Assembly (NCBI GenBank): GCA_965277595.1
Contig: CBDIDH010000001.1
Location: 2,232,001-2,296,000 of the forward strand
Source of the DNA: CBDIDH01 sp965277595
GTDB lineage: Bacteria; Planctomycetota; Planctomycetia; Isosphaerales; Isosphaeraceae
Length of the DNA stretch: 64,000 nucleotides
Direction: 5' to 3'
The notes under the pieces were generated by a model. That model did no database searches. It was not told the DNA's origin and saw only the letters and a program-made list of their open reading frames with translations. Positions 23,427-31,428 of this stretch are shown here, in pieces; position 1 is the stretch's first letter; every line of letters starts with the position of its first letter. The position numbers and the translations under genes are program-made.

Positions 23427-25522
23427 GAGCAGGCCGTCTTTTCTTCGCGGTTTTGAGTCTCGTGGCGATGGGGTCGCCCGCGGCAAGGGGTGTTGAGGGG
23501 CCGGATCAGGACAAGGTCGACCGGGCGATCGGTCGCGGTCTCGATTTTCTCAAGAAACAACAAGGCGAGAGCGGGTCGTGGACGTATTCGTATAACCACG
23601 ACCATGAACTGGGAATCACGGCGCTCGCCGGTCTGGCCCTGCTGGAAAACGGGGTCGCCTCGAACGACCCGGCGATCGTCAAGGCGGAAGCGGTCGTCAA
23701 GGAAGTCGCAGTTTCCTCGGATCAGACGTATGACCTGACCCTGGCCATTCTCTTTCTCGCTCGCGTTCAGAAAGGGACGATCGGGCCGAACGACGCCCTG
23801 ATCCGCCGCCTCGCCGAACGGCTTGACGCGGGAAATCATGACGGGATGTGGACCTACAAGGTTCCAGTCCGAACGACGACCCGGACCGAGCGCCAAACAC
23901 GCCAGGGATCGCGGAAAAGGGGGCGTTTTTTGGCGCGGGAAGGGGATAACTCGAACACGCAGTTCGCCTTGCTCGGGATCTGGGCGGCCGGTCGCCACGG
24001 GTTTGACCCGAACGACGCCCTGGAAGCGATCGACGAACACTTTCGAGGCTCGCAGGAGAGCCAGGGGCACTGGGGTTACATGCCCGGCGATAAGCCCGGC
24101 GATGCCATGACCTGCGCCGGCTTGATGGCTCTTGCGATCACCGCGGCGCGTCCGGCGCTGGCCGAGCGGCAGACCGCCCGCGCCCGAGGTGCCGCGCTCG
24201 CCGCCGACCCAAAATTCGGCCGTGCGCTCGCAGCCGTCGCCCTGGACGCGCGCAAGATCGGTTCCGAGACCGACATCTATTATCTCTGGTCGCTCGAACG
24301 CGTCTGCGTCGCCCTCGGCCTTCGCGACCTTGACGGCCTCGACTGGTATGCCACCGGCGCCCGCGAACTTCTCCGACGCCAGCAGACCCCCGGCAACTGG
24401 CCCGACGAGCACTGGGGCAAACTCCCCAATACCTGCCTTTCCCTGCTCTTTTTGCGCAAGGCCAACCTCGCCTTCGAACTCGATCGCGTCCTGAAACTCC
24501 CCAGCCAGGAACGCGCCAAAAGCCCCGAACCGGTGGAAACGAAGGGCCTCGAAATTGCTGATTCCGCCTCGCCAGGCGATGCCTCGGTCGTCGTCACCGG
24601 CGCGAGCGACGCGAAGTTTCCCGAGGTCGCCGTCGATTTCGAGGTCAAGCGGCCGGATGGGTCGTTTCTGATCGATGCCAGGGCCAGCGATTTTCACGTC
24701 ACCGAGGATGGCGCCCCTGTCTCGATCCTGCGGTTCGAGGCCCCGACCGGGCGCGAGGCCCGGCCGATCACCGTCGTGCTCGTTGTCGACCGGAGCCGGA
24801 GCATGGAAGAAGAGGACCGCATCGGCATGCTCAAACGAGCCGTCGCGACATTTTTGAAAGGGCTGCCGAGGGGGTCGCGCGTCGCGGTCGTCGCGTTCGG
24901 GTCCGACGTCGAGACCATCTGCCCGTTCACCGGCGACTTCGCCAAGGTCCAGCAGGCGGTCGATCGCCTCACGCCCGACGGCGCGACCCGCTATTACGAC
25001 GCGGTGGCCGAGGCGCTCGCGATGATCGGCCGCGAGCCTGGGCGGCGTGCCGTCCTGGCCCTGACCGACGGCGAGGATACGTTCAGCAAACCCGAGAACA
25101 CGGTCGAAACCTTGATCGCCTCGGCTCGTCGAGAGGGGCTGCCCGTGCATACGCTCGGCCTCGGCTCGGATGACGAGATCGAAAGCGCCTCGCTACGTCA
25201 TCTGGCCCAGGCGAGCCGCGGCCAGTATTACCCGGCCCGCCAGGCCGATCAGCTTCGCGAGATCTACGAGCAGATTGCCGCGCGTCTGCGAGCGAGTTAC
25301 AGCCTCGTTTATCTCTCGGACCGAAAAATCCCCGACGGCACGCTCCGCCCCGTCCGCATTGCGTATCGGGCGAGCAAGCAGGCGGGCGAGACCGCCGTCT
25401 TTGTTCCCGGCATGGTCGTTCCCGCCGCCGGATGGCCCCGGCTCTTTCTCACCTTGATCTCGTGCCTTTTTCTCACGGCCATCCTCACGGCCCGACGCCG
25501 GAGAGTGTCGGCGTCCGGTTGA
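23423..25522 (+). CDS. Exported terpenoid-cyclase-fold and VWA fusion protein
   Basis: A 699-residue protein. A signal peptide (about 1-23) is followed by an alpha/alpha-toroid domain like prenyltransferase/squalene-cyclase repeats (about 30-360; motifs GLDFLKKQQGESGSW, ALLGIWAAGRHG, HWGYMPGD). There is then a spacer of about 80 residues, and a VWA domain from about 448 with intact metal site DRSRS at 456-460, ATRYYDAV and LALTDGED. A single membrane helix at the C-terminus (about 670-690) is followed by RRRR, so the domains face outside and the tail is cytoplasmic. The toroid lacks an evident DXDD-type catalytic motif, so protein binding is more likely than cyclisation. The start overlaps the upstream stop (ATGA), making it the last gene of the coupled run. 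Confidence 0.9.
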   Translation: MRAGRLFFAVLSLVAMGSPAARGVEGPDQDKVDRAIGRGLDFLKKQQGESGSWTYSYNHDHELGITALAGLALLENGVASNDPAIVKAEAVVKEVAVSSDQTYDLTLAILFLARVQKGTIGPNDALIRRLAERLDAGNHDGMWTYKVPVRTTTRTERQTRQGSRKRGRFLAREGDNSNTQFALLGIWAAGRHGFDPNDALEAIDEHFRGSQESQGHWGYMPGDKPGDAMTCAGLMALAITAARPALAERQTARARGAALAADPKFGRALAAVALDARKIGSETDIYYLWSLERVCVALGLRDLDGLDWYATGARELLRRQQTPGNWPDEHWGKLPNTCLSLLFLRKANLAFELDRVLKLPSQERAKSPEPVETKGLEIADSASPGDASVVVTGASDAKFPEVAVDFEVKRPDGSFLIDARASDFHVTEDGAPVSILRFEAPTGREARPITVVLVVDRSRSMEEEDRIGMLKRAVATFLKGLPRGSRVAVVAFGSDVETICPFTGDFAKVQQAVDRLTPDGATRYYDAVAEALAMIGREPGRRAVLALTDGEDTFSKPENTVETLIASARREGLPVHTLGLGSDDEIESASLRHLAQASRGQYYPARQADQLREIYEQIAARLRASYSLVYLSDRKIPDGTLRPVRIAYRASKQAGETAVFVPGMVVPAAGWPRLFLTLISCLFLTAILTARRRRVSASG

Positions 25523-25559
25523 TTGCGACCGCGAACGATTCTTTTTCAACGCGGGCGGT

Positions 25560-25797
25560 AGGATAGCCAAGTCAGTCTCTTCGATGACCAATGGCCGACG
25601 ACCATTGGCTAAAAAGAAGAATACATCGGTCATTAGGGCTGTTGCGGAATAGCCGTGAGGTCAAAGGGCAGAAGGAAATAGGACAAAAGGGGAAATCCGC
25701 TCTTTGTCCTTGTGTCCTTTGACCTAACGTCAAAAACAGGCCCTAATACGCAAAAAACCTATTGGCCATCGGTCATCGGTCCTTTGCAATTCTCCTA
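25560..25797. repeat. Dispersed palindromic repeat, copy 5 (split by another element)
   Basis: The left half starts AGGATAGCCAAGTCAGTC with GATGACC and ends in a GTCATT heptad. The right half resumes with TTGGCCATCGGTCATCGGT and the terminus CCTTTGCAATTCTCCT. A different palindromic element (25632-25747) lies between them. The remaining gap to the receiver gene at 25991 holds nothing I can recognise. Confidence 0.8.
25632..25747. repeat. Nested palindromic element of a second type
   Basis: A 116-base sequence bounded by ATTAGGGCTGTT and AACAGGCCCTAAT, with inner complementary pairs GAGGTCAAAGG/CCTTTGACCT and AGGACAAA/TTTGTCCT. It can fold into one long hairpin and contains no open frame. It resembles a miniature inverted-repeat element inserted in the older repeat. 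No clear target-site duplication is visible. Confidence 0.7.
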
Positions 25798-25990
25798 TTC
25801 TTTAACGCGGAATTCTTGACCAACCTTCAGTCCTGATCGGCGTCTGAGCTTTCATCTTGCCAGTTGTCCTTGTTTGGGATAAGTATGGAAATGTGAGCGA
25901 CAAGGCGCTCGTCATGGTCATGGCCATGTAAGGCGACGATCGTGGTCGAGAGCGCCTGATCAAACCTGGATGGTGCGACCTGAGGTGAAC

Positions 25991-26497
25991 ATGGAGTCGT
26001 TCTTCGGTTCCGAGGGGATGCGTTCCGATCCTCGCGTGGAGACGAGAACTCCCGAGATTTTCAAGACGGAAACGGATATCCCCTGCCCACGAACTCAGCG
26101 CGTTCTGATTGTCGAGGACAACGGGGATTCGGCGCAGACGCTTCGAATGATCCTGGGAATCTGGGGACACGACGCATGGGTTGCCCAGACGGGTGACGAG
26201 GCGCTTGATCTCGCTCGCGAACACCGGCCCGACGTGATTTTGCTCGACCTCGGCCTTCCCGACATGGACGGCTATACCGTCGCCCGAGCGATACGGGTTG
26301 ATCCCTGGCTTCGGGAAGCGACGATCCTGGCGATGACCGGGCAGGATGGCGAGGAGATCGTCCGCGAGGCGAAGGCCGCGGGGATCGACCATTATCTCCT
26401 CAAGCCGATCCGACTCGAAGCCCTCGAACGCCTGCTGACCGACCTTGCCGAAAACCGTGACGCGCGACGCTCAGGGAAGGCCCGCGACGTCGGGTAA
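25991..26497 (+). CDS. Stand-alone response regulator receiver protein
   Basis: A 168-residue protein made of an N-terminal tail of about 35 residues and a single CheY-like receiver domain (RVLIVEDNGDSAQTL to LERLLTDLAE). The phosphoacceptor is D86 in VILLDLGLPDMDG, the acidic pair is ED at 42-43, the T of AMTGQD and the lysine of YLLKPI are in place. There is no output domain, so it acts by protein contact or as a phosphorelay intermediate. The ATG at 25991 is preferred to that at 25970 because GAGGTGA lies just upstream. No kinase gene is adjacent; the partner is unknown. Confidence 0.9.
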   Translation: MESFFGSEGMRSDPRVETRTPEIFKTETDIPCPRTQRVLIVEDNGDSAQTLRMILGIWGHDAWVAQTGDEALDLAREHRPDVILLDLGLPDMDGYTVARAIRVDPWLREATILAMTGQDGEEIVREAKAAGIDHYLLKPIRLEALERLLTDLAENRDARRSGKARDVG

Positions 26498-26583
26498 TTC
26501 TGGGTACGTTTCCTCGTTTTCCGGGTTAATTCCGGCGCCTTGATAAGTCGAACACGATTTGGACCGGACGCGTCAAGCGCCGA

Positions 26584-26820
26584 TCATGGCGCACCCTTGT
26601 CGAGGTTCTTCACGAGCCTGTCGGGGTCCTCGTCGTCGAGAGGGGCCAATTCGCGGAAGATTTCTGGTCGCTGGAAGACCCGTTGCCTGAGGGTCTCCGG
26701 GATCTTATCGGCCAAGATCAGCAACTCGTCGGCCTCGGCTTCGAGAATTCCCGCGAGACTCAAGATCAACTCCTCGCTGGGGTAATCGCCGAAGTCGAGC
26801 TTCTGCTTCTCAACCGCTGT
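26584..26820 (-). pseudogene. C-terminal remnant of an XRE-type regulator
   Basis: The minus-strand frame is open from a TGA at 26821-26823 and reads QKLDFGDYPSEELILSLAG, then ILEAEADELLILADKIPETL and RPEIFRELAPL, ending at a stop at 26584. The pattern PSEE-L-x2-LA-x3-EADELL-x-LADK-IP resembles the last helix and tail of XRE-family helix-turn-helix regulators, often antitoxin-like. The DNA-binding helices that should precede it are absent and no ATG or GTG exists in the frame; only a TTG at 26769. I call it a 5'-truncated gene; the family assignment is from remembered patterns and needs a profile search. Confidence 0.45.
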
Positions 26821-27111
26821 TCATGCAAGGCAATGAATAAAGATATGATGAAAATAAAACGCATTTGCGTTCCGCCAAAATGGCATGCGATCAAGAGGAC
26901 TGCGCAATGCTGGGTCAGCCTTACTTCGAGCGACGGCTTGGTGACATCGACGTGTTCTCGCTGATTCCGTATTTGGCGGGCGTGGGTTCGTTGTCGGATG
27001 GAACAACACGGCTCCAAGTTCGATGGGAACGTAACGCGGCTGTGACTGGTGAGCCAGTCCTGGCGATTTCAACTTGGAAATGGACGGTTCAGATAGACCC
27101 GCCCTGGGCGC

Positions 27112-27291
27112 CTAATTTAGACGCACCTCGGTCTTCGGGCGGATCACGCCGACGTCGAATCGATGCGTGGCCAGGGGTGTGGCGGCGCCCATGTCGTCGG
27201 CGAGGCGGCTCCTGATCGTGAACGGGCCGAAGAGTGATTGGAGCCGTTGGCGGGCTGTCCACTTGCCTCGGATGTCAACGATTGACCCCAC
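27112..27291 (-). CDS. Possible small protein or C-terminal fragment
   Basis: A 59-codon frame from a GTG at 27289-27291 with protein-like composition (GSIVDIRGKWTARQRLQSLF, then DDMGAATPLATHRFDVGVIR and a TEVRLN end). The frame stays open upstream of the GTG, so this may be the tail of a larger decayed gene. No domain is recognised and no ribosome-binding site is evident. Confidence 0.3.
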   Translation of the reverse strand: MGSIVDIRGKWTARQRLQSLFGPFTIRSRLADDMGAATPLATHRFDVGVIRPKTEVRLN

Positions 27292-27510
27292 CCGGCACGG
27301 ATGGAGTTGTCGCCGGGGGAGGGGAAGTCGTGAGTTGCCACCAAAAAGATCGGAAGCGTTCCCAAGCCTGGAGAAAGCTCCCAGTCCCGGCTTTCCGAGA
27401 ATCGTGTCGGCCTGGGGTCGGTTTCGTGAAATCGTGTGAACGACCCGCGCGAGGGCGAAAGTCGATTTCTCAAGATCGCCACAACTCCTTTGGCGGCAGG
27501 CTATGAAAAG

Positions 27511-27584
<74 letters not shown>

Positions 27585-27813
27585 ATCTCAGGTCGTTGCG
27601 ACGCCGAATATCCTAACCCGATTGCCTTCCAAAAACAAACCCCTTCTCCCGGAACTTGGACATTCTGACAGGATCGTCGGATTGTTCGTAAATATCGTCG
27701 GGACGCACCTGGAAAAGAGAGGGAACATGGGCGCGGGGAAACGCGGCGGGTAACGGCATTGATTTCGGTGGAAACCCGGCGGAAGGTTTCGGGATGACGA
27801 GAAAGCGGGTTCA

Positions 27814-29934
27814 TCAGACATAGACACGTCGGTTGTAGACATACCACTCGACGAGAAGGACGACCAGGGCACCCACGGCGAAGGGCATCCACCAATCTTT
27901 TCGGCTGGGCCTGACTGCTTTTGATCCCGCGACGGGACTGTAACCGATCTTGATCTTGTAGGTGTCCGCCTTGTCCGAGGGTGTTCCTTCGGGAACAAGG
28001 CCGCGCGGGGCAATATCGCTCTCGCGAGCGTCGAACTGGTTGACCACGAAGGGGAGCAGGCCGGAATCGCCCCAACGGGCATGATAGATTCCCGTGGTTG
28101 ACGCTTTGTTAAAGAGATAAGTCCCCTGGGGCGACCTCTTCAAGGTTTCCACCGCGGCGCCGGTCGGACCAACAACCTTGACGGTCTCCGAGGGTGATTC
28201 GAGTCGCAGGACCACGTTCTGATCGGGCAAATGAACCTCGTCTCCGACCGATTCTCGCGCGTTGCCGAGTGTTTGCAGGCTATTGAAAAGAAACAAGGGA
28301 AAGCTGATATTCTTGAACCAGGTCGTGTTGAATTTTTCACCGTCGAGCAGGGCGAATGCGACGACGGTATCCGAGTAACCCTCGCGTGGGGCGTTGAAGG
28401 CGAGAGGGCCGAGGTTACTTTCGATCAGGGTCGTCGAGCCAGGCGGAGGCTCGACGCTCGTCGCGTTCAGGATCGCCACGTTGGAGAGGTCGCGGACGTA
28501 CTGCATCAAAGGATGCGCGACGTCCCAGTCGAGAATGACTGGGCCTTGTATAGCCTTGGTTTTGGCATAGGCGGGGCCGGGGGGCATGACGCCGAAATAG
28601 AGGGCGTTGGCTTCGGGTGCGCTGCTGGGACGATACTGGTCGTAAATCACGAGATCATAGCGGCCTGCTTTCATGTCTCGATCAAAGGGGTCGGTTTTGG
28701 CCTGGTCGGGGGTGATGACGACCACGTCGGCCCGGTCGACCGCCGTCGGAGTGCGCAGGGTGTCGACGAGGTAGCGATTGCCAGGAGTGATGAGAAGAAC
28801 CTGGGCTTTTCTGGGGGTACCGATCAGGGTGAAGGCATGATCATCGATCGCCTGCGCATCGTGGACGTCGAGCCTGACTTCGAGTTCGGTGAGGCCGGTG
28901 CTCGGCAGGTCGAACTTGAACGATTGATCGGCCCGAGCGGCGATCGCGAGCGCGATTGCATCGACGAGCGTCGGGCTGGCGCCTGGTTTTTCGGGGTCGT
29001 GGCGAAAGAGTCGGGCCTCGGTCTCGACGGGCTCGCCTCGATAATTGTGGACGCGGCCAAAAACCTGATAAAGGTCGGCCTTCTCGTCGCTCTTGCGGGT
29101 CTGAAGCGCGAGGATCGCCACGTTATCGCTGGGGCTTTTGGGGCGTGTCGCGGAGTTTTCCGAGGTCTCGGTCGCGGTCTCGGTCGAGGGTTTCGCCAGG
29201 GGAGGGGGGCCGATCACCACGACCTGTGGTTCGAGGTTGCCGAGGCTGAACCCCTCAACATCGCGAAAGCCGCCATCGGTATAAATGGATAATTTGGGTG
29301 TGACAACCGAGGTCGCCACGACGCCCTCGCCGATTTGCTTCGAAGGATTCGCCAGGCCCGCCGCGACCTCAAGCGCATCGCGGAGCGAGGTTGTCGCCTG
29401 TGTGGCGCGGATGGCGTCGATCCGGCGAGCCAGCATCCGGCGATCTCCTGTATAGGTCGATTCGATCCGGGCTCGATCCGAGAACGAGAGGACCATGGCG
29501 AGGTCATCGTCCTCCATGCCTTCGACGAGCATTTTCGCCTCGGCCTTGGCCTTGGCCAGTCGGGTCGGCGCGACATCGGTGGCGGACATGCTGGCCGAGT
29601 TGTCGATGGCGATGACGTAACGCTGCCCCTGGCTGCTCGAACCCTGGATGCGCGGGCCGGTCAACGCGAGCATCGCAAGAAAGATGGCCAGGAGTTGCAA
29701 AAAGAGGAGGAGGTTGCGTCGGAGCCGCTGAAAGAGGCTGTTGACGTGGAGGTCTTCGAGGCTTCGCTTCCATAGCAAGGTGCTGGGAACCTGCACTGGC
29801 CTGCGGCGAAGTTTGAGGAAATAGAGGGCGATGATGCCGACTGGAATTCCCGCCAGGACCGCCCAGGCCGTTCCGCCGAGGGGGCTGGAAAACTGGACGG
29901 GGATCGTTGGGAACGTCAATTTGCCGAAGTTCAT
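27814..29934 (-). CDS. BatA-like VWA membrane protein
   Basis: A 706-residue protein, last gene of a seven-gene operon. Two N-terminal membrane helices (about 22-42 and 73-93) flank the BatA-type signature LKLRRRPVQVPSTLLW. A VWA domain follows with metal site DNSAS at 111-115, TTSLRDAL and IYTDGGF. A long extracytoplasmic beta-rich region comes next, and a final helix near the C-terminus (WWMPFAVGALVVLLVEWYVY). BatA/BatB proteins work with MoxR ATPases and DUF58 proteins, and the same partners are encoded just upstream. The role of the family is unsettled (stress tolerance, envelope assembly). The start ATG at 29932-29934 matches the beginning of the conserved region; the frame is open further upstream into the previous gene. 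Confidence 0.92.
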   Translation of the reverse strand: MNFGKLTFPTIPVQFSSPLGGTAWAVLAGIPVGIIALYFLKLRRRPVQVPSTLLWKRSLEDLHVNSLFQRLRRNLLLFLQLLAIFLAMLALTGPRIQGSSSQGQRYVIAIDNSASMSATDVAPTRLAKAKAEAKMLVEGMEDDDLAMVLSFSDRARIESTYTGDRRMLARRIDAIRATQATTSLRDALEVAAGLANPSKQIGEGVVATSVVTPKLSIYTDGGFRDVEGFSLGNLEPQVVVIGPPPLAKPSTETATETSENSATRPKSPSDNVAILALQTRKSDEKADLYQVFGRVHNYRGEPVETEARLFRHDPEKPGASPTLVDAIALAIAARADQSFKFDLPSTGLTELEVRLDVHDAQAIDDHAFTLIGTPRKAQVLLITPGNRYLVDTLRTPTAVDRADVVVITPDQAKTDPFDRDMKAGRYDLVIYDQYRPSSAPEANALYFGVMPPGPAYAKTKAIQGPVILDWDVAHPLMQYVRDLSNVAILNATSVEPPPGSTTLIESNLGPLAFNAPREGYSDTVVAFALLDGEKFNTTWFKNISFPLFLFNSLQTLGNARESVGDEVHLPDQNVVLRLESPSETVKVVGPTGAAVETLKRSPQGTYLFNKASTTGIYHARWGDSGLLPFVVNQFDARESDIAPRGLVPEGTPSDKADTYKIKIGYSPVAGSKAVRPSRKDWWMPFAVGALVVLLVEWYVYNRRVYV

Positions 29935-29953
29935 CGGACGTGTCTCGTCGGTT

Positions 29954-30082
29954 TCAAAGTTCCGGCTCGCGGATGGTGGTCCCTGGGCGATCGCCCTTGC
30001 GTTTTCGAAAGACGATATAGAGCAGGTACGCGACAATCACTCCGGCGACGCCGAAGAACCATGCGGGTTCTTTCACATCCAT
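29954..30082 (-). CDS. 42-residue single-helix membrane protein
   Basis: A small frame between the DUF58 and BatA-like genes encodes MDVKEPAWFFGVAGVIVAY and ends KGDRPGTTIREPEL. It has one membrane helix (about 8-26: WFFGVAGVIVAYLLYIVF) followed by a positively charged RKRKGDR stretch, giving a cytoplasmic tail. The spacing (37 bases after the DUF58 stop, 19 before the next ATG) and same strand indicate that it belongs to the operon. It may be a small subunit of the membrane complex. Too short for standard gene callers, so probably missed in automatic annotation. Confidence 0.65.
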   Translation of the reverse strand: MDVKEPAWFFGVAGVIVAYLLYIVFRKRKGDRPGTTIREPEL

Positions 30083-30119
30083 CGATTCAAAACCTCGGGT
30101 TTCGATTTCCAATGCATCA

Positions 30120-31013
30120 TCAGCGCACCAGCCCGCGCTCGCGGAGATAGTTCAAGACAAGCTTATCAAAAGGGTTCTGATTCGTCGTGAAGATATAAGT
30201 GATTCCTCGTTTGGTACACCACTCCTTGAGACCGCCGACAAAGGCGTTGAGATTCTCCTTGTAACGCTTCAGGAGCGGTGCGCTGATGGAAATCTCGGCC
30301 TCGTCGTCATCCTCGGCGTCGACAAGGCGGAGGTCGCCGACGAGTTCCGGCTCAACTTCCTCGCGGCAGAGGACGTGGACGACGTAGATATCCAGGTTCC
30401 GGGCGAGCAGGTAACGAAGGGCGTCTTCGTATCCATTCTTGTCCATAAAATCAGAGATGACGACAACGACTCCTTTACCCGCGTGTTTCACGGCGAAGGC
30501 ACGCGCCGTCGCGGTCAGGTCGCTGGAACCGGACGCCTGCAAGTGTTCAAGGTGTTGCACGACGCGCCACATCTGCGAACGGCCGCGGATGCTCGCCAGG
30601 CCGGTCGTCAACGAGGTGCTGAAGGTGTCCAGGATCACCCGATCGTGATTGACGAGCCCGATAAACGCCAATGCCGCGGCGACCTGCTTGCCGTAGTGTA
30701 ACTTCGTCGGCTCGCCGAAATCCATCGACAAGCTGGTATCGAGCAAGGTGTAGAAATGAAGGTCTTCTTCTTCGAGAAAAAGCTTTAAAAAAAGCTTGTC
30801 AAGCCGCCCATACACGTTCCAGTCAATATGACGGAGATCGTCGCCAACCGAGTAATTGCGGTGATCGGCGAACTCGACCGACGAACCGCGCCGCTTGCTC
30901 TTGCGTTCCCCTTTCATCCGGCCGACGAAGATTTTCTTGCTGACCAGCTCAAGCTGTTCGAGCTTGTGAAGGAAGATCGGATCGAGCAAAGGGGTGTTCG
31001 CGGTCTCGGGCAT
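30120..31013 (-). CDS. DUF58 domain protein
   Basis: A 297-residue soluble protein of the DUF58 family. The family signature YSVGDDLRHIDWNVYGR occupies residues 54-70, preceded by KSKRRGSSVEFADHR. A VWA-like fold follows, with DTSLSMDFG, ATARAF and VVISDFMDK, and a C-terminal conserved lysine-rich helix. DUF58 genes occur next to moxR in many bacteria, and the MoxR ATPase is thought to act on the VWA/DUF58 partners. I chose the ATG at 31011-31013, which has GGAGAGG upstream, over the TTG at 31034. It is separated from the preceding membrane protein by 28 bases. Confidence 0.94.
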   Translation of the reverse strand: MPETANTPLLDPIFLHKLEQLELVSKKIFVGRMKGERKSKRRGSSVEFADHRNYSVGDDLRHIDWNVYGRLDKLFLKLFLEEEDLHFYTLLDTSLSMDFGEPTKLHYGKQVAAALAFIGLVNHDRVILDTFSTSLTTGLASIRGRSQMWRVVQHLEHLQASGSSDLTATARAFAVKHAGKGVVVVISDFMDKNGYEDALRYLLARNLDIYVVHVLCREEVEPELVGDLRLVDAEDDDEAEISISAPLLKRYKENLNAFVGGLKEWCTKRGITYIFTTNQNPFDKLVLNYLRERGLVR

Positions 31014-31041
31014 CCGGGACGTCCTCTCCGTCAACGATCCA

Positions 31042-31401
31042 TCAGGCGAGCATGTCGGAAAACCAGAAGAGGCTGAGCATCAACGTGGCGGCGATTCCCA
31101 GGCCGATCAGCCAGGGGATCAGGGCGGCGAGGAAGATCGTCCAGCGCGCTCGTAAACTGAGCGGTCGACAGCGATGCAGGAAACCGAGCGCCGTGAACCA
31201 GCTTTCGAGGATCACGAGTGAACCGCCAAGGGCCGTCAAGACGGCCATCGTCGGTTCGGATCGCCAGGCGATGGTGGAGATGCCGAGTAAAAGAGCAAAG
31301 AGCGTGACGAGGCAGACCAGGTCGCCCGTCGTGAAGATGAGCGGCTCGGGCTTGGGGTTGAACGCGACAGGCGCGGGGCGAGGGTTGTAGATGTCGTGCA
31401 T
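31042..31401 (-). CDS. Four-helix membrane protein of the Bat/MoxR operon
   Basis: A 119-residue protein with a proline-rich N-terminus (MHDIYNPRPAPVAFNPKP) and about four membrane segments (FTTGDLVCLVTLFALLLGI, MAVLTALGGSLVILESWF, WTIFLAALIPWLIGLGI and the C-terminal TLMLSLFWF). No domain is recognised. The ATG at 31399-31401 is used; a TTG three codons upstream is possible and neither has a strong Shine-Dalgarno sequence. Its place between moxR and DUF58, with short gaps, makes it a probable component of the same membrane system. Confidence 0.75.
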   Translation of the reverse strand: MHDIYNPRPAPVAFNPKPEPLIFTTGDLVCLVTLFALLLGISTIAWRSEPTMAVLTALGGSLVILESWFTALGFLHRCRPLSLRARWTIFLAALIPWLIGLGIAATLMLSLFWFSDMLA

Positions 31402-31428
31402 TGGTGTCAATCAAGGAGTTGTCAGGTT

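Larger units (their letters stand above)
26498..27510. other. Gene-poor, apparently decayed interval
   Basis: About 1 kb between the receiver gene and the tRNA gene. It contains a 5'-truncated XRE-type remnant (26584-26820), a locally AT-rich patch (about 26820-26880) and a 59-codon minus-strand frame (27112-27291), both described separately. The rest has several overlapping short frames without recognisable features. The mix suggests remnants of lost genes next to a tRNA gene. Confidence 0.5.

Noticed and set aside
22922..25150. A 742-codon minus-strand frame across the FHA and cyclase-VWA genes
   Set aside because: It crosses two genes joined by an ATGA overlap and has no recognisable motifs; antisense shadow.
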